DNA of 64,000 bases from Astrothelium macrocarpum (GCA_021030915.1 JAGEMR010000110.1:1-64000); one strand, 5' to 3'. Counted from the first letter of the stretch, positions 8,864-21,297 are shown. Made by a program: numbers and translations. The notes: a model not told the origin generated them from the sequence alone.

Positions 8864-11800
8864 TCATTTCCCTTCTTCAAACCTCTTATCCAGCTTGGCT
8901 AACGCCGCAGCCTTTTCCGGATCATGCCTCTCTCGTCTCGCCGACCCCGCTCCGTCCGCTGGCGGCATATCCCGCAAGATCCTCTCCGCCACCTGCTCAG
9001 CTGGCAACCTCGAGCTTCCGACATTCGGCTTCCCCGCCTTACTACTACTCTCCTGCTCTGACATGGATGCCGGACCCGCTGATGATTTCGATTTGGCTCC
9101 CTTGGGCGCGTTGCTATTACCGCCATTGCTGCTGCCGCTGCTGCTTCCGCTGGCAACATCTCCGCCTTTGCGGCGGATACTGACGCGGCCGCGATCGTCG
9201 ATGAAGGTCTCGTAGTGGCGCTTGTCGATGACTTCTTTAGGGACGACGGTGACGCCACGGCCTTCGAGGCTGCGGATGACGTCTTGGTTTTCCTTGTTGG
9301 CGTCGAGGAGGAAGCGGAGGCACATGATAGCGTGTTGGCGAATGTAGGGGTTGTGCTCGTCATGCTGGGTGCAGTTGAGGATGGCTTCGATACCGCCATG
9401 TTTGCGGACTTGATCTTGAGCAACGCGAGATTTCCAGATGAGCGAGGTAATGACGAGGACGGTGATCTTCTTTAGGTTACGCCATTCGTAGTCGGAAGGC
9501 TCGTCTGTAGCCTCTTCCCCATCTTCAGGGTAGGCGAGAGGGACGTCCGGCTCGTAAGTGGTCCTGCTTGTAGATGGTGCGGTTGTGGGAGTGCTCGAGG
9601 GTTCTGTCGGATTTGTGTCGTACGGACGTTCTACAGCGACGGGAAGGGTTGAAGGAAAGCTGTTCTGAGTAGGCGGAGTTTCTTGCTGGTTTTGAGGTGG
9701 AGGTGGTGGCGGAGGATGCGTGGATGAGGATTGACGCGAAGCACTCAATTGACCTTTGGGTATAGCAAAATCCAGGTCCTTCAGAAGTGTCACCAGCTCG
9801 CCGATAATCTCCCAATCAACCATCATTTGCTTCCAGACGTCATGTTCGGTGAGGACGGCAAAGAATTCCAAGTATTGATAGACGCCCTCGTACATTCGCT
9901 CCATGTCCCAAAGATTGATAGGAAACTCCTCTGGATGTGCACGGCCATTGCGAATGTTGCCTTGCAAGAAAATCAGACCGCACGTTCGAGGAATGATACG
10001 TCGGCGGAATTCGATAAAAAGTTCCCTGACAATCACAACATCAACGTGATAGGGATACCGTGGTTGCGATATGTCTTGTGTATTTTTACCAATCACTTGA
10101 GGGAACATGGCTATCCTGTTGGTCGGTGCTTGGCGTGTACGAAAGATGCTTGCTAAGAGTTTGATGACCACTGCCTGGGCCGGAGATATTACGTCTTTTG
10201 ATCTTGAATCCTTAAAAGCATCGTAAGCCACGGGCATCAATCCGTTTATGAGGATTGCTTCCATGATCTTTGTCATTAATTTGTAATACAGCTCGTGTTC
10301 CTGCAGGTCCCAAGCAGCTACGAAAATCAGAAGTTCTCGCAAGAGGTTTCTTCCATTCTCGTACGTAAGTAATCGCTGGCAACGCACTGCATGTGTCTTA
10401 CTCAAGTCTGTTTCCTGGCTGGCCTCTGGTTGATTAGAAGAGGGCGGAACAATACACGACATGATTATGATCGGAAGGACATCTATCTCCGAAGGGCCTA
10501 GAATCAATGGCACGTCGGTAAGTAGGCCACGGCCTTCTTCACCAGGGATTCCGTCATAATCATCATCACTATTCTCCTCGTCCTCGCTCAGTCCTGGATC
10601 ATAATCCGCCGGATCAGACGGTCTTAGTTCATGGCTGGATGTTTGTGGTGAGGGTTGCGGAGAGGCTGGAGATATCATCGTCGTTGCCTTGGATGGAGCA
10701 GCAGCAGGAAGAGGCTCGCTCTCGATTTGCCTCATGAGTGAATCCTTCCCTTCTTGTAGAATCTTTGACCCCTCCTCTACAGAGTATGTCACGCTGTAAT
10801 CATCCGCTGTTGCAGGTTGAGTACCTGAAGGATCGAACTGTACAACCAGACGAGTATATCCTTGGCCACCTTCAGGCCCAGCTACGGGGAATGGATACTT
10901 CTCCGGCCCAAGCCGCCCTGTATATTTGTCGACAAGGTATGATGGAAGTTGGTCGGGTTCCACTTGTTCATATTCCTTTTCGTTGAGTTTCAGTCTATTC
11001 ATCCAGAGCGCGAATGCAATCTCGTCCTGCAACGTAGGAATAGATTCCGGGTCTGCTGCTCTATTAGGATCGTCAAGGCTCTTGTAATGAGCACTGATCC
11101 ATTCCAGTTCCCACGGTTTGAGCTCTTCTTCAGAGAGATTTCTCCATCGTCGCCATCCTTCGACTCTCATATCGTGTTCTGATGCGTCTTTGGGAAGTGA
11201 TTTCTCGATTGAGTCTCGCATATCTCGTTCATACAAGATGTATGGGTTTGAGGGTTTCTCAGTGTTCGTATAATCAATGGGTGGTACCTCGGCGATCAAG
11301 TCACGAGAGAGCTTCAGTAGATGTTCTATAGCCGCGTCATTGTCAATCTCGTGTACTCGTGCAGAAAAATCCATGGGCGCACCTGATTCTGACGCACTAT
11401 CCACAGGATCGAATAACTCGGCCCACAGGATTTCCTTTGTATCATCATTCTGTGTAATAAAGTTGTTAAGGAACTGTAGACTCGTAATCAAGAGTTTCTT
11501 ATCTATTCGAGAGTTAGTTTTAACAGTATGAGGTTGCGAAAGTGATTGTGGGATCCGACAGGCATTTACAACCATCTGCCATTTCTCTTCATCCGAAGTA
11601 CCAGCGTCACCATCATAGCCGCGAGCAGTGACCCTAACGCAAACAGAGATGAGTTTGAAGACCCTTTCTTGGACATGAGCTATGGCTGCACGCTCCTGAG
11701 CTGGGTCGCCTATAGTTAGAACATTGCGTGCAATTGCAGTAATGTCATTAAATCGCTCCAAATCTCTGAGGAGACCGGCAGCATTAGTTGCGATGAGAGT

Positions 11801-12209
11801 CCCGGATGCTTCATAATCTGACGTGGCTTGATCGACGGCGGCAAAAGAACGTATCTCTAGGGACAGATGGGCTGCCTGTAGAAACCGATATAGGTCTTTC
11901 CAAAATTGGTCTTGGGTTCCTATACTCTCTCTGGAAATTTTCCTCGATCAGCAGAGCAAGCCAAGGGTTAGGAATCTCCGCTCAGCTAAAGAGATTATGT
12001 ACTGACCGAACATGTAGTTCTCGGCTTGAAGCCCTTAAAGTTTCTTTGCAGCTCTTTTGCTCCAGAAAGCTCATGACCGTCTCTTTGACATAATCTGGAG
12101 TTTTCAGTTGAACAGTCCATGCAGCAAGAGCCAGTCTAATCAAAGGTCCGTATGCTTTCCTCCGTTTGTCCTGAGCAGCGGAATCGTCCGTGATTGGTAG
12201 GCCTGCCAT
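8864..12209 (-). CDS. Ataxin-10 domain protein (Ctr86-like)
   Basis: Model: complement of 8864-11930 and 11996/12007-12209, with exon 1 ending at 12007 and the intron at 11931-12006 (GTCAGT donor, CTAAC branch-like word, TTCCAG acceptor). The spliced frame gives 1089 aa. The region upstream of the TTG at 11761 is clearly coding (FWKDLYRFLQ, AGLLRDLERF), which forces this exon join; the ATG at 12209 starts MAGLPITDD. The protein has an armadillo-like helical N-terminal half, disordered acidic and proline-rich linkers (including a run of prolines), and an ataxin-10 homology region near residues ~870-945 with GGIEAIL, NPYIRQHAI and CLRFLLDAN. A basic, serine-rich tail follows. Fungal homologues are annotated as ataxin-10 or copper-transport protein 86. 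The human protein is linked to cytokinesis and ciliary function; the precise fungal role is unclear. Confidence 0.85.
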
Positions 12210-12655
12210 GATGGCGTATCCTCCGTTTTGGAATTTTCTACCCACAACACGCGACTTGCCCAGGACTTTCAATCTCCACTTCGTTCAATCTCTGACAAGG
12301 ACAATCAATCTCGGATGTGAAGTTGTGAAGTCTACTGCTGTTTTCTCCGGCTTCCGCATTTGTTTAGTTGGCAGGGGAGAGTCATCAGCGAGGTCGCCTC
12401 GAAGGCGGTGAGACTTGGCAGAAAATCTTTTATTCGTCATTCGCCTTATCACACTCTGTTTTGCCATTGAAGTCACATAAGCTTAGTTCCAAGCAAATGG
12501 TCGCATTTTTCAACCAATATGTTACATGGCTAGCTATCTGACATATCCATGGAATTTCGGACCGAGACGTATTCTATACAACATCAAACGTAGACTAATT
12601 CTTTTCACACTTCATATCAGACTCGAAGGTGACCATTATATAATGTACAAACCCC
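12210..12655. other. Intergenic between two minus-strand genes
   Basis: About 445 bp holding the upstream region of the ataxin-10 gene and the 3' end of the P450 gene. Small frames on both strands lack motifs. Nothing else is visible. Confidence 0.5.
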
Positions 12656-14285
12656 TCAAACAACTACCTTATGCATGCGAACCTTGACACCATCACCTGG
12701 AAACAACGACAATGTGATTCCGTTCTTCACTTTGGGATTTGGTACGGCGCTGTCGATACGGTCAAAGTGCTGCAGCATCCGGACAATCACATAGCTTGCC
12801 TCGCAAATGGCATATTGTTCTGCTAACTGTCAGCATAGTCTAGCTTCGCGATAATTGACTGTTGTCCTTACGTCCGAGGCAGACTCTTGGCCCTCCAGAA
12901 AAAGGCAGGTATGACCAATCCATCTTCCTCCCCTCCCAACGCTCGGGCTTAAATTCCAGAACATCTGGACCCCAGATATCTGCTCGACGATGCATGGTAT
13001 AAGGGCTGAAAAAGACATCCTGCCCTTTACGAATAGCGACCGGCGCTGTTTCATCTGGACCTCCTCCACAAGGCAAGACTGTGTCGCGGAGTGCAACCCT
13101 GGAGTTTAGTGGTACTGGACAGTAAAGTCGCAGGGCCTCGTTGATGACGTATTGCAAATATTTGCAGCCTTTTAGTTTTGCGAAGGAGATATCCTTCGGG
13201 TCTTTGGGAGCGAATTCATCTAGTACGACTGCTCTAAGCTTCCGAAATATGTGTGGGTGGATAATGAACGCGGTGAATACCCAGCTTAGCAAAGATGCTG
13301 TTGTATCTCTACCAGCAAGGAGAACCGCCAGACATTGGTCGCGGAGTTCCTTTGTATCTTGTGTTTCTCGCGAGAGCGAACCAAGAAGACTGTACCCACT
13401 TTTGGTTTCGAGACCTTTTCCGGAAGAGAGAACTCTGCGCACTGCAGCGTCGGTAAAGCTGTGTACGTTTCTGCAAGCCTTTCGGAACTCTCGTCCATCT
13501 ACAAGCCAATACAGACCCTGGAAGCGAAATCGGAACGCCATCCAATCCTGCGCTATGTTGAAGGAATCTGCAAAACTCATTCCGTCTTCACCTTTCTGGG
13601 ATGCAAGCGCGGTGGCAGCGTCGGAAGAGGCTGGTGCCATTCCAGCTGCTGCCAATTGCGAATTCACGTTATCATTGAGAAAAAATTCTGTGGCTCCATC
13701 CAATGTCAGACGATAAAAATGCTCTTCCAGATCGACCTCCGCCGTCCAGTTATCTTCGCCGGTAGGTATTACTTTGAACAGAGCCTGAACATTATACTCC
13801 GCACTGTTCAAATCATTGATATTCTCCCGAGCAAATTGAGGCCGGAGCAGTGCCCTAGAATGCTCCCAATATGGCCCATCCGTGGTGAAAATATTCTTGC
13901 CTAATAGAGGCCTAAAGGATCCATGTCTTCTCTCGCCAATCTCAAAGTCTTTAAATTTCAGTGCCAACACTGTTTGGATGTTCTTCGGATCCATGGTGCT
14001 AAAGGTCACTTTTCCAAAGAGGCCCACACCATCCCTGGACGTTTTGCCATTCGCAAAAAAGCGTTTCATCACAATGTCTTCGAGAAAGTCACCACCATTT
14101 CGCATGACTTTTATCATATCGTAGAAACGCGAGATTCCCCATGGCAACGTAGACCTCTCTCGAAAAGGAGGTTTGCAACTATTTTCAGCGGCGAACTTTT
14201 GAAAGCTACGTTCTCTCTGGTAGCTACGAAATATTTGAATCACCACAAAAACAGTGAGAAGCAGTAATATTTGAAGCCAGTTCAT
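12656..14285 (-). CDS. Cytochrome P450, CYP52-like
   Basis: Model: complement of 12656-12819 and 12872-14285, 525 aa, with one intron (12820-12871, GTAAGG...TTAGCAG) that falls within the heme loop. The alternative AG 7 nt upstream would break the conserved CLGQQYA. An N-terminal membrane anchor (LLLLTVFVVIQIF) is followed by the P450 fold. Seen are the I-helix AGRDTT (324-329), the ExxR pair (E383, R386), PERW, and the heme loop FSGGPRVCLG with the axial Cys at 469. The pattern, including LPWGISRFYDM and the GERRHGSFRPLLG region, resembles the CYP52 clan. Those are ER-bound omega-hydroxylases of n-alkanes and fatty acids in fungi; the substrate here is inferred. It would need NADPH-P450 reductase, not encoded nearby. 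No biosynthetic core gene adjoins it. Confidence 0.9.
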
Positions 14286-15331
14286 GGCGGAAATTGAGAT
14301 TGCGTGTTGCAGAACTCAGGAAAACTTTAAGGAATATAATCTTGGTTAGATAGTCTTACGTGCCACCAGAAATAGAAGTAACTCAAAGACTGGGGGCGAA
14401 ATGAGGCGAACAAAATTTGTGGCGCTCGTGTGAGATGCTGTGACCCGAAGGAAAGAGAGGGGGAAAGGAAAAGGGCAAGGATAATATCTCCAACGGCACA
14501 GCTGCTGTACATATGTACACGGTGCAACTAATGCGAGCGGGAATCCGAATCAACCGCTCCGTACAATGGCTCAAATGCGCTTAGTTGATACGCTGAATTG
14601 CTAGCCACAAACAAGACTTCAACCACACAATTGAAAGTGCATAGTAGCGACATTCCTCGAATAAGACTCCACTGTATTATTGAGGTTATCTCATGGTTCT
14701 TTTATTCTAACTTTCTGTATCTTAACAGCAGGAGAACATCCATCACAATGACGCGCAAGCGGTGTTTGTTGTGTTGTAGGGCTTCCACCCCTGTAATATA
14801 CGAGCCCAAAGCCCGTTGGTGGCGCAAGACTAGCCCGGCCTCGAAGTGTTGCTTATCCACTTTTTAGGGCACGGAGCGTTAGAATTAGTATTTCCGTGCG
14901 AGCAAAGTTGGTCATTGATGCGAAAGTAAATTGGCCTGCAATTGCCATCAAAGTACGAAAGAGATAAAGCCATGCTTTCTCTATAGAGGTCACGATCACA
15001 TTGACAGAATCATCTTCGCGCTGGATGATCCAATCATGTGCATATACCTGTCATTGTTCCATAAATGCTCTCACTAGACATGTGAAGTTTTATACGTATT
15101 GATTTATGGAAGAACTTTTGTACTACTGTAGAATGTAATGCGGATAAGATATTATTATACATGCTCTACTCATTGACCGAACACCAGTGCCTCCCACGTC
15201 CAAAGGGTCTAAAGTCTAAATACACTCTTCGACTGTGATAGTCATACTATCTATCAAAACTTTGGACACGCTCCTCAATCGTAATTAACATATTATTATT
15301 GGAAATCCTGATATACATGCAAATCATGTCA
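14286..15331. other. Intergenic, no gene seen
   Basis: About 1 kb holding the P450 upstream region and the 3' side of the RTA1-like gene. An 89-aa plus-strand frame near 14598-14867 has no domain or neighbouring splice partners. I see no RNA gene or repeat. Confidence 0.5.
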
Positions 15332-16410
15332 TTACTTGGGTGGCTCGATTGGCTCGATCGGCTCAATACTTGAGTCGCTCGGTCTTTTTGCCTCGACATC
15401 CCGATTAGAATTTCGGCGAGAGGGACGTAGATACCATGCTGGATGGACCAGGTTGAACGCAAGGAGTGAAAACACCATCAACATGCCGTCCAAGAAGCAA
15501 AAGTAAATCTCGTGCGTCATCAAGTAACCCGTCCAACCCTGACCCAGCTCGACTGCACGATAAAAGTTACGAACCACGATGCACGTAGCAGAGAAGCAGG
15601 TTGTTATGATGAGAATCTTGAGTCTCGTACCACTGAGTTCATCGTTATTTGAAGGGTTGGTACGGAGATGATCTCGGGCGCGGTAAATGGTCCAGAGCCA
15701 GAGAAAGCAGAAGACGGACATGGAGACGAGCTGGATGATGATACCGGCTATCATGGTGTGGGTTCCCGGTGCAGTGTTCTTGCCGTCGGTGTTTTCCGAG
15801 GAAGCCATTCCACCACCAATGCCTTGAATGATGATGGACAAAAGATCAAAAGAGATGAATGTGATGAGGTAGGTTTTTGGTCCTATTGGAGAGTACTTGG
15901 TATAGCCTCGTTGACGCCAATACTGAATCAATTGTGAAAGAATGTAATAAATGCCAGCGGATGTAAAGCAAGGCGCTGCGCCAATGTTAGCAGATAATCT
16001 GACAGATTAAGCGGCGTATTTGCTTACAGATGATTAGAATAGCAATTTGCAGTGAAAACAGCGAGCTGTTGTATACACATTTGTGCGCGGCTGCACGAGC
16101 GGCCCAGCCTATGCATTCTCCTAAATAGCGATGAGCACGTATGTTAAAAGGCAAGCGCGATTAAGACCCTACCTAGAGCACCAACTGCAAAGGTGTAATA
16201 CCACCACTTTCTCGTAACTGAGGCCTGAGCAATATGCGCAATCATGATGAGGCCAAATGCGACCGCAAAGACTACGCCTGCAGAGAGATGTGGGATATAT
16301 CCGTAGGCCGGGTTGACCGAAGGATCGTAGGCCAAGCATCCCATGCCTCTTTGCTTCTGAGAGAGGTCTTGAACGGGCACATCCCGAACAAAGAGTCGAA
16401 GAAGAGACAT
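15332..16410 (-). CDS. RTA1-family seven-helix membrane protein
   Basis: Model: complement of 15332-15975, 16028-16120 and 16173-16410, with two 52-nt introns; 324 aa. The middle exon (93 nt) supplies the helix with ECIGWAARA and LQIAILII. The family signs are an N-terminal YGYIPHLSAGVV helix, YYILSQLIQYWRQRG, a conserved FISFDLLSIIIQGIGGG stretch, a late EIYFCFLDGMLM helix and a hydrophilic tail with IEP repeated three times. RTA1-like proteins (yeast Rta1, Rsb1, Pug1, Ylr046c) are seven-helix plasma-membrane or ER proteins tied to lipid translocation, sterol-drug resistance and heme export. The exact cargo cannot be told from sequence. A TATA-like box lies about 165 bp upstream of the ATG. 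Confidence 0.88.
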
Positions 16411-16570
16411 GGTAGAGTAAGTGGATGTTCAGTAGGAGATAACAACAGGAGACGAGGTAAGGAACCACTTTCAATTGGGAAACTGTGACCGTTGAAAGGG
16501 ATGGTGATGAATTTCCTGCTCGGTCGTTGACTGATGGAAAGAACAAACCTTTGGTGCAGAAGCAGGACAA

Positions 16571-16578
16571 TTATATAC
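16571..16578 (-). promoter_or_regulatory. TATA-like box of the RTA1-like gene
   Basis: On the minus strand the sequence reads GTATATAA about 165 bp before the ATG at 16410. Placement fits a 5' untranslated region of roughly 100 nt or more. No transcription start is proven. Confidence 0.35.
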
Positions 16579-18025
16579 AAAAGGCTGGAAAAAAGCCACC
16601 ATGATGAAGTTCAGCTCCATCGTTCAAAACCTACTTGGAAAAGATGGAATCGGAGTTGTTTGGATTGGTTTACCGCTATTTAGACACCGGAGCGTGTCAA
16701 ACTACATCTCTATTACGTGCACCTTCGCAAGTTGACACCTCAAAGTAGCATAGCTCACTAAGCCGCACGGCATGTTTTGTGCTGAATAACAAAGGATTGC
16801 TTGGTGCAGCTGTGCAATTAGCGCCAACGTACGGCCGTACAAGAACGCAACCCATTACACCTGTGGCTCTAGCTTAGTCGTAGGATCGAGAAGTGCAAGG
16901 CCAAGCGACTTGGACACTGGTGCACGGAACAAACTACAACGATGAGAAGGGCGCAGCGAAAATACATGACGGTGTACGACTTGCAAAAAACGGAGGAGAA
17001 GATGCGAAACGATTGCAGAGAGATTGGAGGCAATCTCCCCGATCTCCGCTGCTCAGCGGCTGGCATTGCATCATCATCATCAGGTTGTTCCAGCTAAGGT
17101 ACCTTAGCCAATGCGCGCTTTTAGTTTACCGATAGGTACCTCAGGGACGAAGCGGAATGATTTGTTCAAGCTACCAGGCACATCGCATTTTCACAAAATG
17201 CCATGCTTCGATTCCTCCATCGGAAATGTCGTTCATGCCGCCAATGCATGCAGGCGTATGTTGAATGACATCTTGAGTGACAGCTTTGCTCCCGGGCACC
17301 GTCAGGGCAATCCAAGCCGTTGCGCTAAATATTCAAATTACTTTATCAAATCGCATGTTACAAACAAATTCACGAGAGAGGCCAGTTCTCGGGCCCAAGA
17401 GTTCAGCCGGAAAGTAACCCAGGGTTCGGCAGCGGAAATCTCGACTCGATCTGAAGATCATCGGATCTTAGCGAGGCAGCGTGGACCAAGCTCCTGGGTT
17501 TCGTTTCATCTTTCATGGAGTACTTGGACTTTACAGTCATTCTGCAATTAGCAACATACCTGGTTGCGCTGTCATGCTCGTCGAATTTTTCGATAGCTCT
17601 AGCTTGCACACTTGCCGCTTGAGTCGCAAGCTTTTCCTGTTTTGTGATTCGGAACTCAGCTCTAAGCGCAGGACGCACGTACCGTTCAAGGAGAGAAGAC
17701 GGAGAGGGATGATTGCACTCTTCATCACCGTGAACGGTCCTTGTCAAGCCACAACATATTATCGTACGTATTATCGGGTGATGTGCTGTGAATGATTATG
17801 TTAGAATTTTCGAGTACGTGCGACTTAGCGCACAATTGTCAAATTCCTAGTTGACAACTAGCTTCGCCCCGCAATTTAGGATTACCGTGCCGACTACTAA
17901 TCAACATGTCTCCTAAGGCCATTTGTGCTACTTCCTACCCAGAAAACGAATACAGAGCGCGACTCAGCAAGTCAGCCTCGTGCTCTAGAATGACTTGTCC
18001 TGTACAGACGCCATGTGCAGTCCAG
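16579..18025. other. Intergenic with a 16-bp palindrome
   Basis: A long divergent promoter region between the RTA1-like gene and the flavin reductase-like gene. It holds a perfect 16-bp palindrome GCTAAGGTACCTTAGC at 17093-17108, preceded by a short (CAT)n run near 17069. Several 60-146 aa frames on both strands show no motif, and I take them as chance. Confidence 0.45.
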
Positions 18026-18033
18026 TATATAAG
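18026..18033 (+). promoter_or_regulatory. TATA box of the flavin reductase-like gene
   Basis: TATATAAG lies 98 bp before the chosen ATG at 18124, a normal spacing for a filamentous ascomycete TATA promoter. The context (AGTATATAAGATG) is clean. Inference from position only. Confidence 0.45.
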
Positions 18034-18123
18034 ATGAAGCAGCTCCGAACCCTATCGTGTCCTTCCATTTCATCTTGCAAACTTTAAAATACGCGGAGAA
18101 GAATCTGATTAGTGAGAGCAATC

Positions 18124-20033
18124 ATGGCATTTGCTCTAGCTCTGCCGTGGCACGAAGGAGAGCAGCGTGCTCATTCCCTCTTGCATATATACGAGCGGGA
18201 TAATCCAACGGTATCATCACTCGCCCCCCGTGCTGGATTTCGACTTCAGAACGATCCTCTCCTCGCTATCGGAACAATCGATGCGGACAAACGCCCATGG
18301 ACAACGCTCTGGGGAGGCGAGTCTGGGTTTGCGAGACCAATAGCTCAGAATATAATTGGTGTGAAAACATTAGTGGATGGGAGATTTGATCCTGTAGTTG
18401 AGGCTCTTGTAGGCGGTCCAGGCAGGATTGATGGGCAAATTGTCAAAGAGGAGGGAAAGGGTAGAATGGTGGGTGGGCTTTCACTTCACCTCGACCAACG
18501 GCATAGATGGAAGCTTTATGGAAGAATGGTCGCTGGCGCACTGGGAAATGGATCCCAAGTTCAAGATGGTGATGGTTGGGGGAACACAAATGAAAGGGAG
18601 AATCTGAGCTCCGAAGTTCAGCTTGTTGTGTGCATAGAACAAAGCCTAGGTATGCATCCCTCCACATTTCCTTGGTTTGATTCGGTTTGATCTAATAAGC
18701 TGACCTTGAACAAGGTAATTGCCCAAAGTATATGAACCGTAAAACTATAATACCATCCATCCCATCGCCTGAACTTGTATCAAGTGGTCTGAGTCTAAGC
18801 CAAGAAGCAATGGATTTGATATTGAATGCCGACATGTTCTTCATCTCTAGTTCTAATGCTGAAGAAGATATGGACACAAATCACCGTGGTGGTCCTCCAG
18901 GCTTTGTCCGTATCCTAAGCAATGAACCATCAGGAGCCGTTCTTGCTTGGCCGGAATACAGTGGCAATCAACTGTACCAATCCCTCGGTAATCTCTTGAC
19001 GACGCCCAGAGCGGGAATCATATTCCCTGATTTTACCACGGGTAATGCACTTTACGTAACTGGCAACACGGAGATCTTGACCGGCAGAGATGCCTCATCA
19101 TTGATGTCACGTTCAAATCTTGTGGTCAAACTGACTCTGACTGATTCGAGATTTGTGAAGAAAGGTCTTGCCTTCCGTGGTGAGCCTGGAGAGCGGTCAC
19201 CCTACAACCCAAACGTTCGCCCATTGGTCTCTGAATCGGACATAGCCGCGTCTCTCGGAAAAGAAATTGCATCCACAGCAACTTTAATAAGTCAAACAAG
19301 TCTTACGCCAACAATATCACGGTTTCGTTTTAGCATGACAAATGCCGCGAAATACGCATCCGGCCAGTGGGTCGCCATGGATTTCTCGGAGGAATTGGAC
19401 ATGGGATATAGTCATATGAGAGATGATGATCCCAGGAGCCTCAACGACGACTTTGTGAGAACTTTTACGGTATCAAGTCCGCCACCGCCGCCTCAGAGTG
19501 AGAAGCATGACGAGTTTGAGATTACGATCAGGAAAGTTGGTCCCGTGACGGACTTTCTGTTCAAACAGCAACGACCGGGTTTAGAAGTACCGCTACGAGG
19601 CTTTGGGGGAGATTTTAAAATTGAACTCTCGCAAGACACGCATGAAGTTGTTCCCTTTATTGCGGGAGGAGTCGGAATTACGCCGCTGCTCGGGCAGGTC
19701 ACAGAATTGGATACCCGGAAGATAAGGCTCTTTTGGACCTTGCAGAAAGCAGATATAAATCTTGTAGTAGACACTCTGAAGAAGAATCCAGAACTTGCTG
19801 TCTCGACAACCGTATTCCTGACAGGAAATGACATAGAACCAGGACAAGGGGACAGAATGCAGAAAGTCGTCGAACTTGGCGCTAAATGTTTGGATAGGCG
19901 AATGCAGGAAAAAGACTTGGTTCTGCATGAGCCAACCACAAAATGGTATCTGTGCACTGGGACAGGTCTACGAAACATACTTTTGGACTGGCTCAAGGGC
20001 AAGAAAGTTATCTATGAAGATTTCAATTATTAG
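18124..20033 (+). CDS. Flavin split-barrel and FAD/NAD(P) reductase fusion
   Basis: Model: 18124-18649 joined to 18715-20033 (intron 65 nt, GTATGC...ACAAG); 614 aa. The open frame begins upstream with GTG, but the first ATG is 18124 (MAFALALPWHEGE). The N-terminal ~330 residues look like a pyridoxamine 5'-phosphate oxidase-type FMN split barrel (GTIDADKRPWTTLWGG, GGPPGFVRI, GNALYVTGN). The C-terminal ~280 residues look like a ferredoxin-NADP reductase-type module: RTFTVSS for FAD contact, GGVGITPLL for the NAD(P) pyrophosphate, LCTGTGL near the end. A C-terminal 2Fe-2S cysteine cluster, present in some relatives, is not seen. Such fusions are common in fungi but biochemically uncharacterised; a flavin-dependent reductase or oxidase is the likely activity. 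It is convergent with the 2OG oxygenase gene. Confidence 0.82.
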
Positions 20034-20204
20034 ACTGTATATTTAACACTTGTTACTGGCTCAAGAAATCACACGCTCATTTAGATGCACATTAAAATGC
20101 TCATTGATATGCCCGTCCAATTTCCTCATTCATTCGATTACACATCTCAATCATGACCAGATTCCCTATTCTCAATTCGAGAATAATCTCCGATTCCGAG
20201 CAGA

Positions 20205-21215
20205 TTAGTAGAAATTACCCTTCACCTTAGCGGTAAGGTGCTCTCCGTAGACGACTTCCTTGTACTTTGCCTTCCCACCAGTTCTCTCCACGCATTCGGG
20301 CAAGGGCGTCACTTTTGCGTCCCAGTTCGGCTCGAGGAAAAACGGGATAGAGACTCTAAAATTTTCACCACGATGAATGACGCGATGTGGCGTGCTCTTC
20401 CATAATCCATTCGTCCACGTCTCCATCATGTCACCAATATTAACGACAAATGCTCCGGACATAGGGTCGGCGGTGATCCAGCTTCCATCTTGAGCGCGCA
20501 CCTGCAAAGCTCCTTTCGTGTCATCTGCTAGAAGTAGAGTGACGCAGCCATAGTCCGTGTGTGTGCCACAGCTTTGATTTTCATCGATGCCACCGTTTGA
20601 GTGAAGTCCATTTATAGGCGTTGGTAAAGGTGGATAACCTATCATGCGCATCACCCAGAAGCTCTCTCTGGTTGCTTCGACAAAGACTTCTTGTTTCTCT
20701 TCGAGATCCAATGCAACGCCCATAGCTCTTACTACTGCAGCCCCTACCAACTTTACCTGTTCCAGATAGTCTTTGAAAGCAGGCTCTAAAGTTGGAGGTG
20801 ATTTGGGCCACAGATTTTTCCCTTTGAGAAGTTGATAGGGAGGACCATGCTTTATGTACTCCGGATCTTCATGATAGAAATCTATTGCTTCATGAAAGTC
20901 AGACTTGCCCATGGTAATGTTGTCACCAAGGCGTTGATAACCCCTGGCTCCATCACCGGACTCATCATTAGGTTCTTTTCGTGAAATTTTGTCTTTCTCA
21001 GCATCAGAAGTCTCCAGGAAGAACTGCCGAGCCAATGAGAGAATCTCATCGGTCGTAGATGTGGGTATCGAATGGCCTGTCAAATAGAAGAATCCGACGT
21101 CATGACAAGCTGAAGCCAGCTTTGACACGCATTCAGCACGTGAGGATGGCGAAGCAGTTTCATTTAGAAAAGAAGATATATCGACAACTGGGAGAGAAGT
21201 AGACACTGACGACAT
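20205..21215 (-). CDS. 2-oxoglutarate/Fe(II) oxygenase, IPNS-like
   Basis: A single exon of 336 aa starting at ATG 21215 (MSSVSTSLPVVDIS); the longer frame begins with GTG and is not used. The N-terminal DIOX_N region (VVDISSFL, GFFYLTGHSI) is followed by the double-stranded beta-helix core. The iron ligands are His219 and Asp221 in GTHTDYG, and His277 in STPHRVIH. The 2-oxoglutarate contacts are Arg287 and Ser289 in FRVSIPFF. The family covers isopenicillin N synthase-like, gibberellin-type and flavonol synthase-like enzymes; fungal members with this layout oxidise varied small molecules, and the substrate cannot be told. It converges on the flavin reductase fusion gene with a 170-bp gap. 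A TATA box is seen 83 bp upstream. Confidence 0.9.
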   Translation of the reverse strand: MSSVSTSLPVVDISSFLNETASPSSRAECVSKLASACHDVGFFYLTGHSIPTSTTDEILSLARQFFLETSDAEKDKISRKEPNDESGDGARGYQRLGDNITMGKSDFHEAIDFYHEDPEYIKHGPPYQLLKGKNLWPKSPPTLEPAFKDYLEQVKLVGAAVVRAMGVALDLEEKQEVFVEATRESFWVMRMIGYPPLPTPINGLHSNGGIDENQSCGTHTDYGCVTLLLADDTKGALQVRAQDGSWITADPMSGAFVVNIGDMMETWTNGLWKSTPHRVIHRGENFRVSIPFFLEPNWDAKVTPLPECVERTGGKAKYKEVVYGEHLTAKVKGNFY

Positions 21216-21297
21216 GGCGGTGGATATGTACAATGATAAAGAGGAATGGCAAGACTCAATTGGTACCCGCGACCGTGAGATAATTCGCTGCACACGT

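Noticed and set aside
13141..13904. Plus-strand frames of ~190 aa over the P450 gene
   Set aside because: Antisense shadows of an unambiguous P450 coding sequence.
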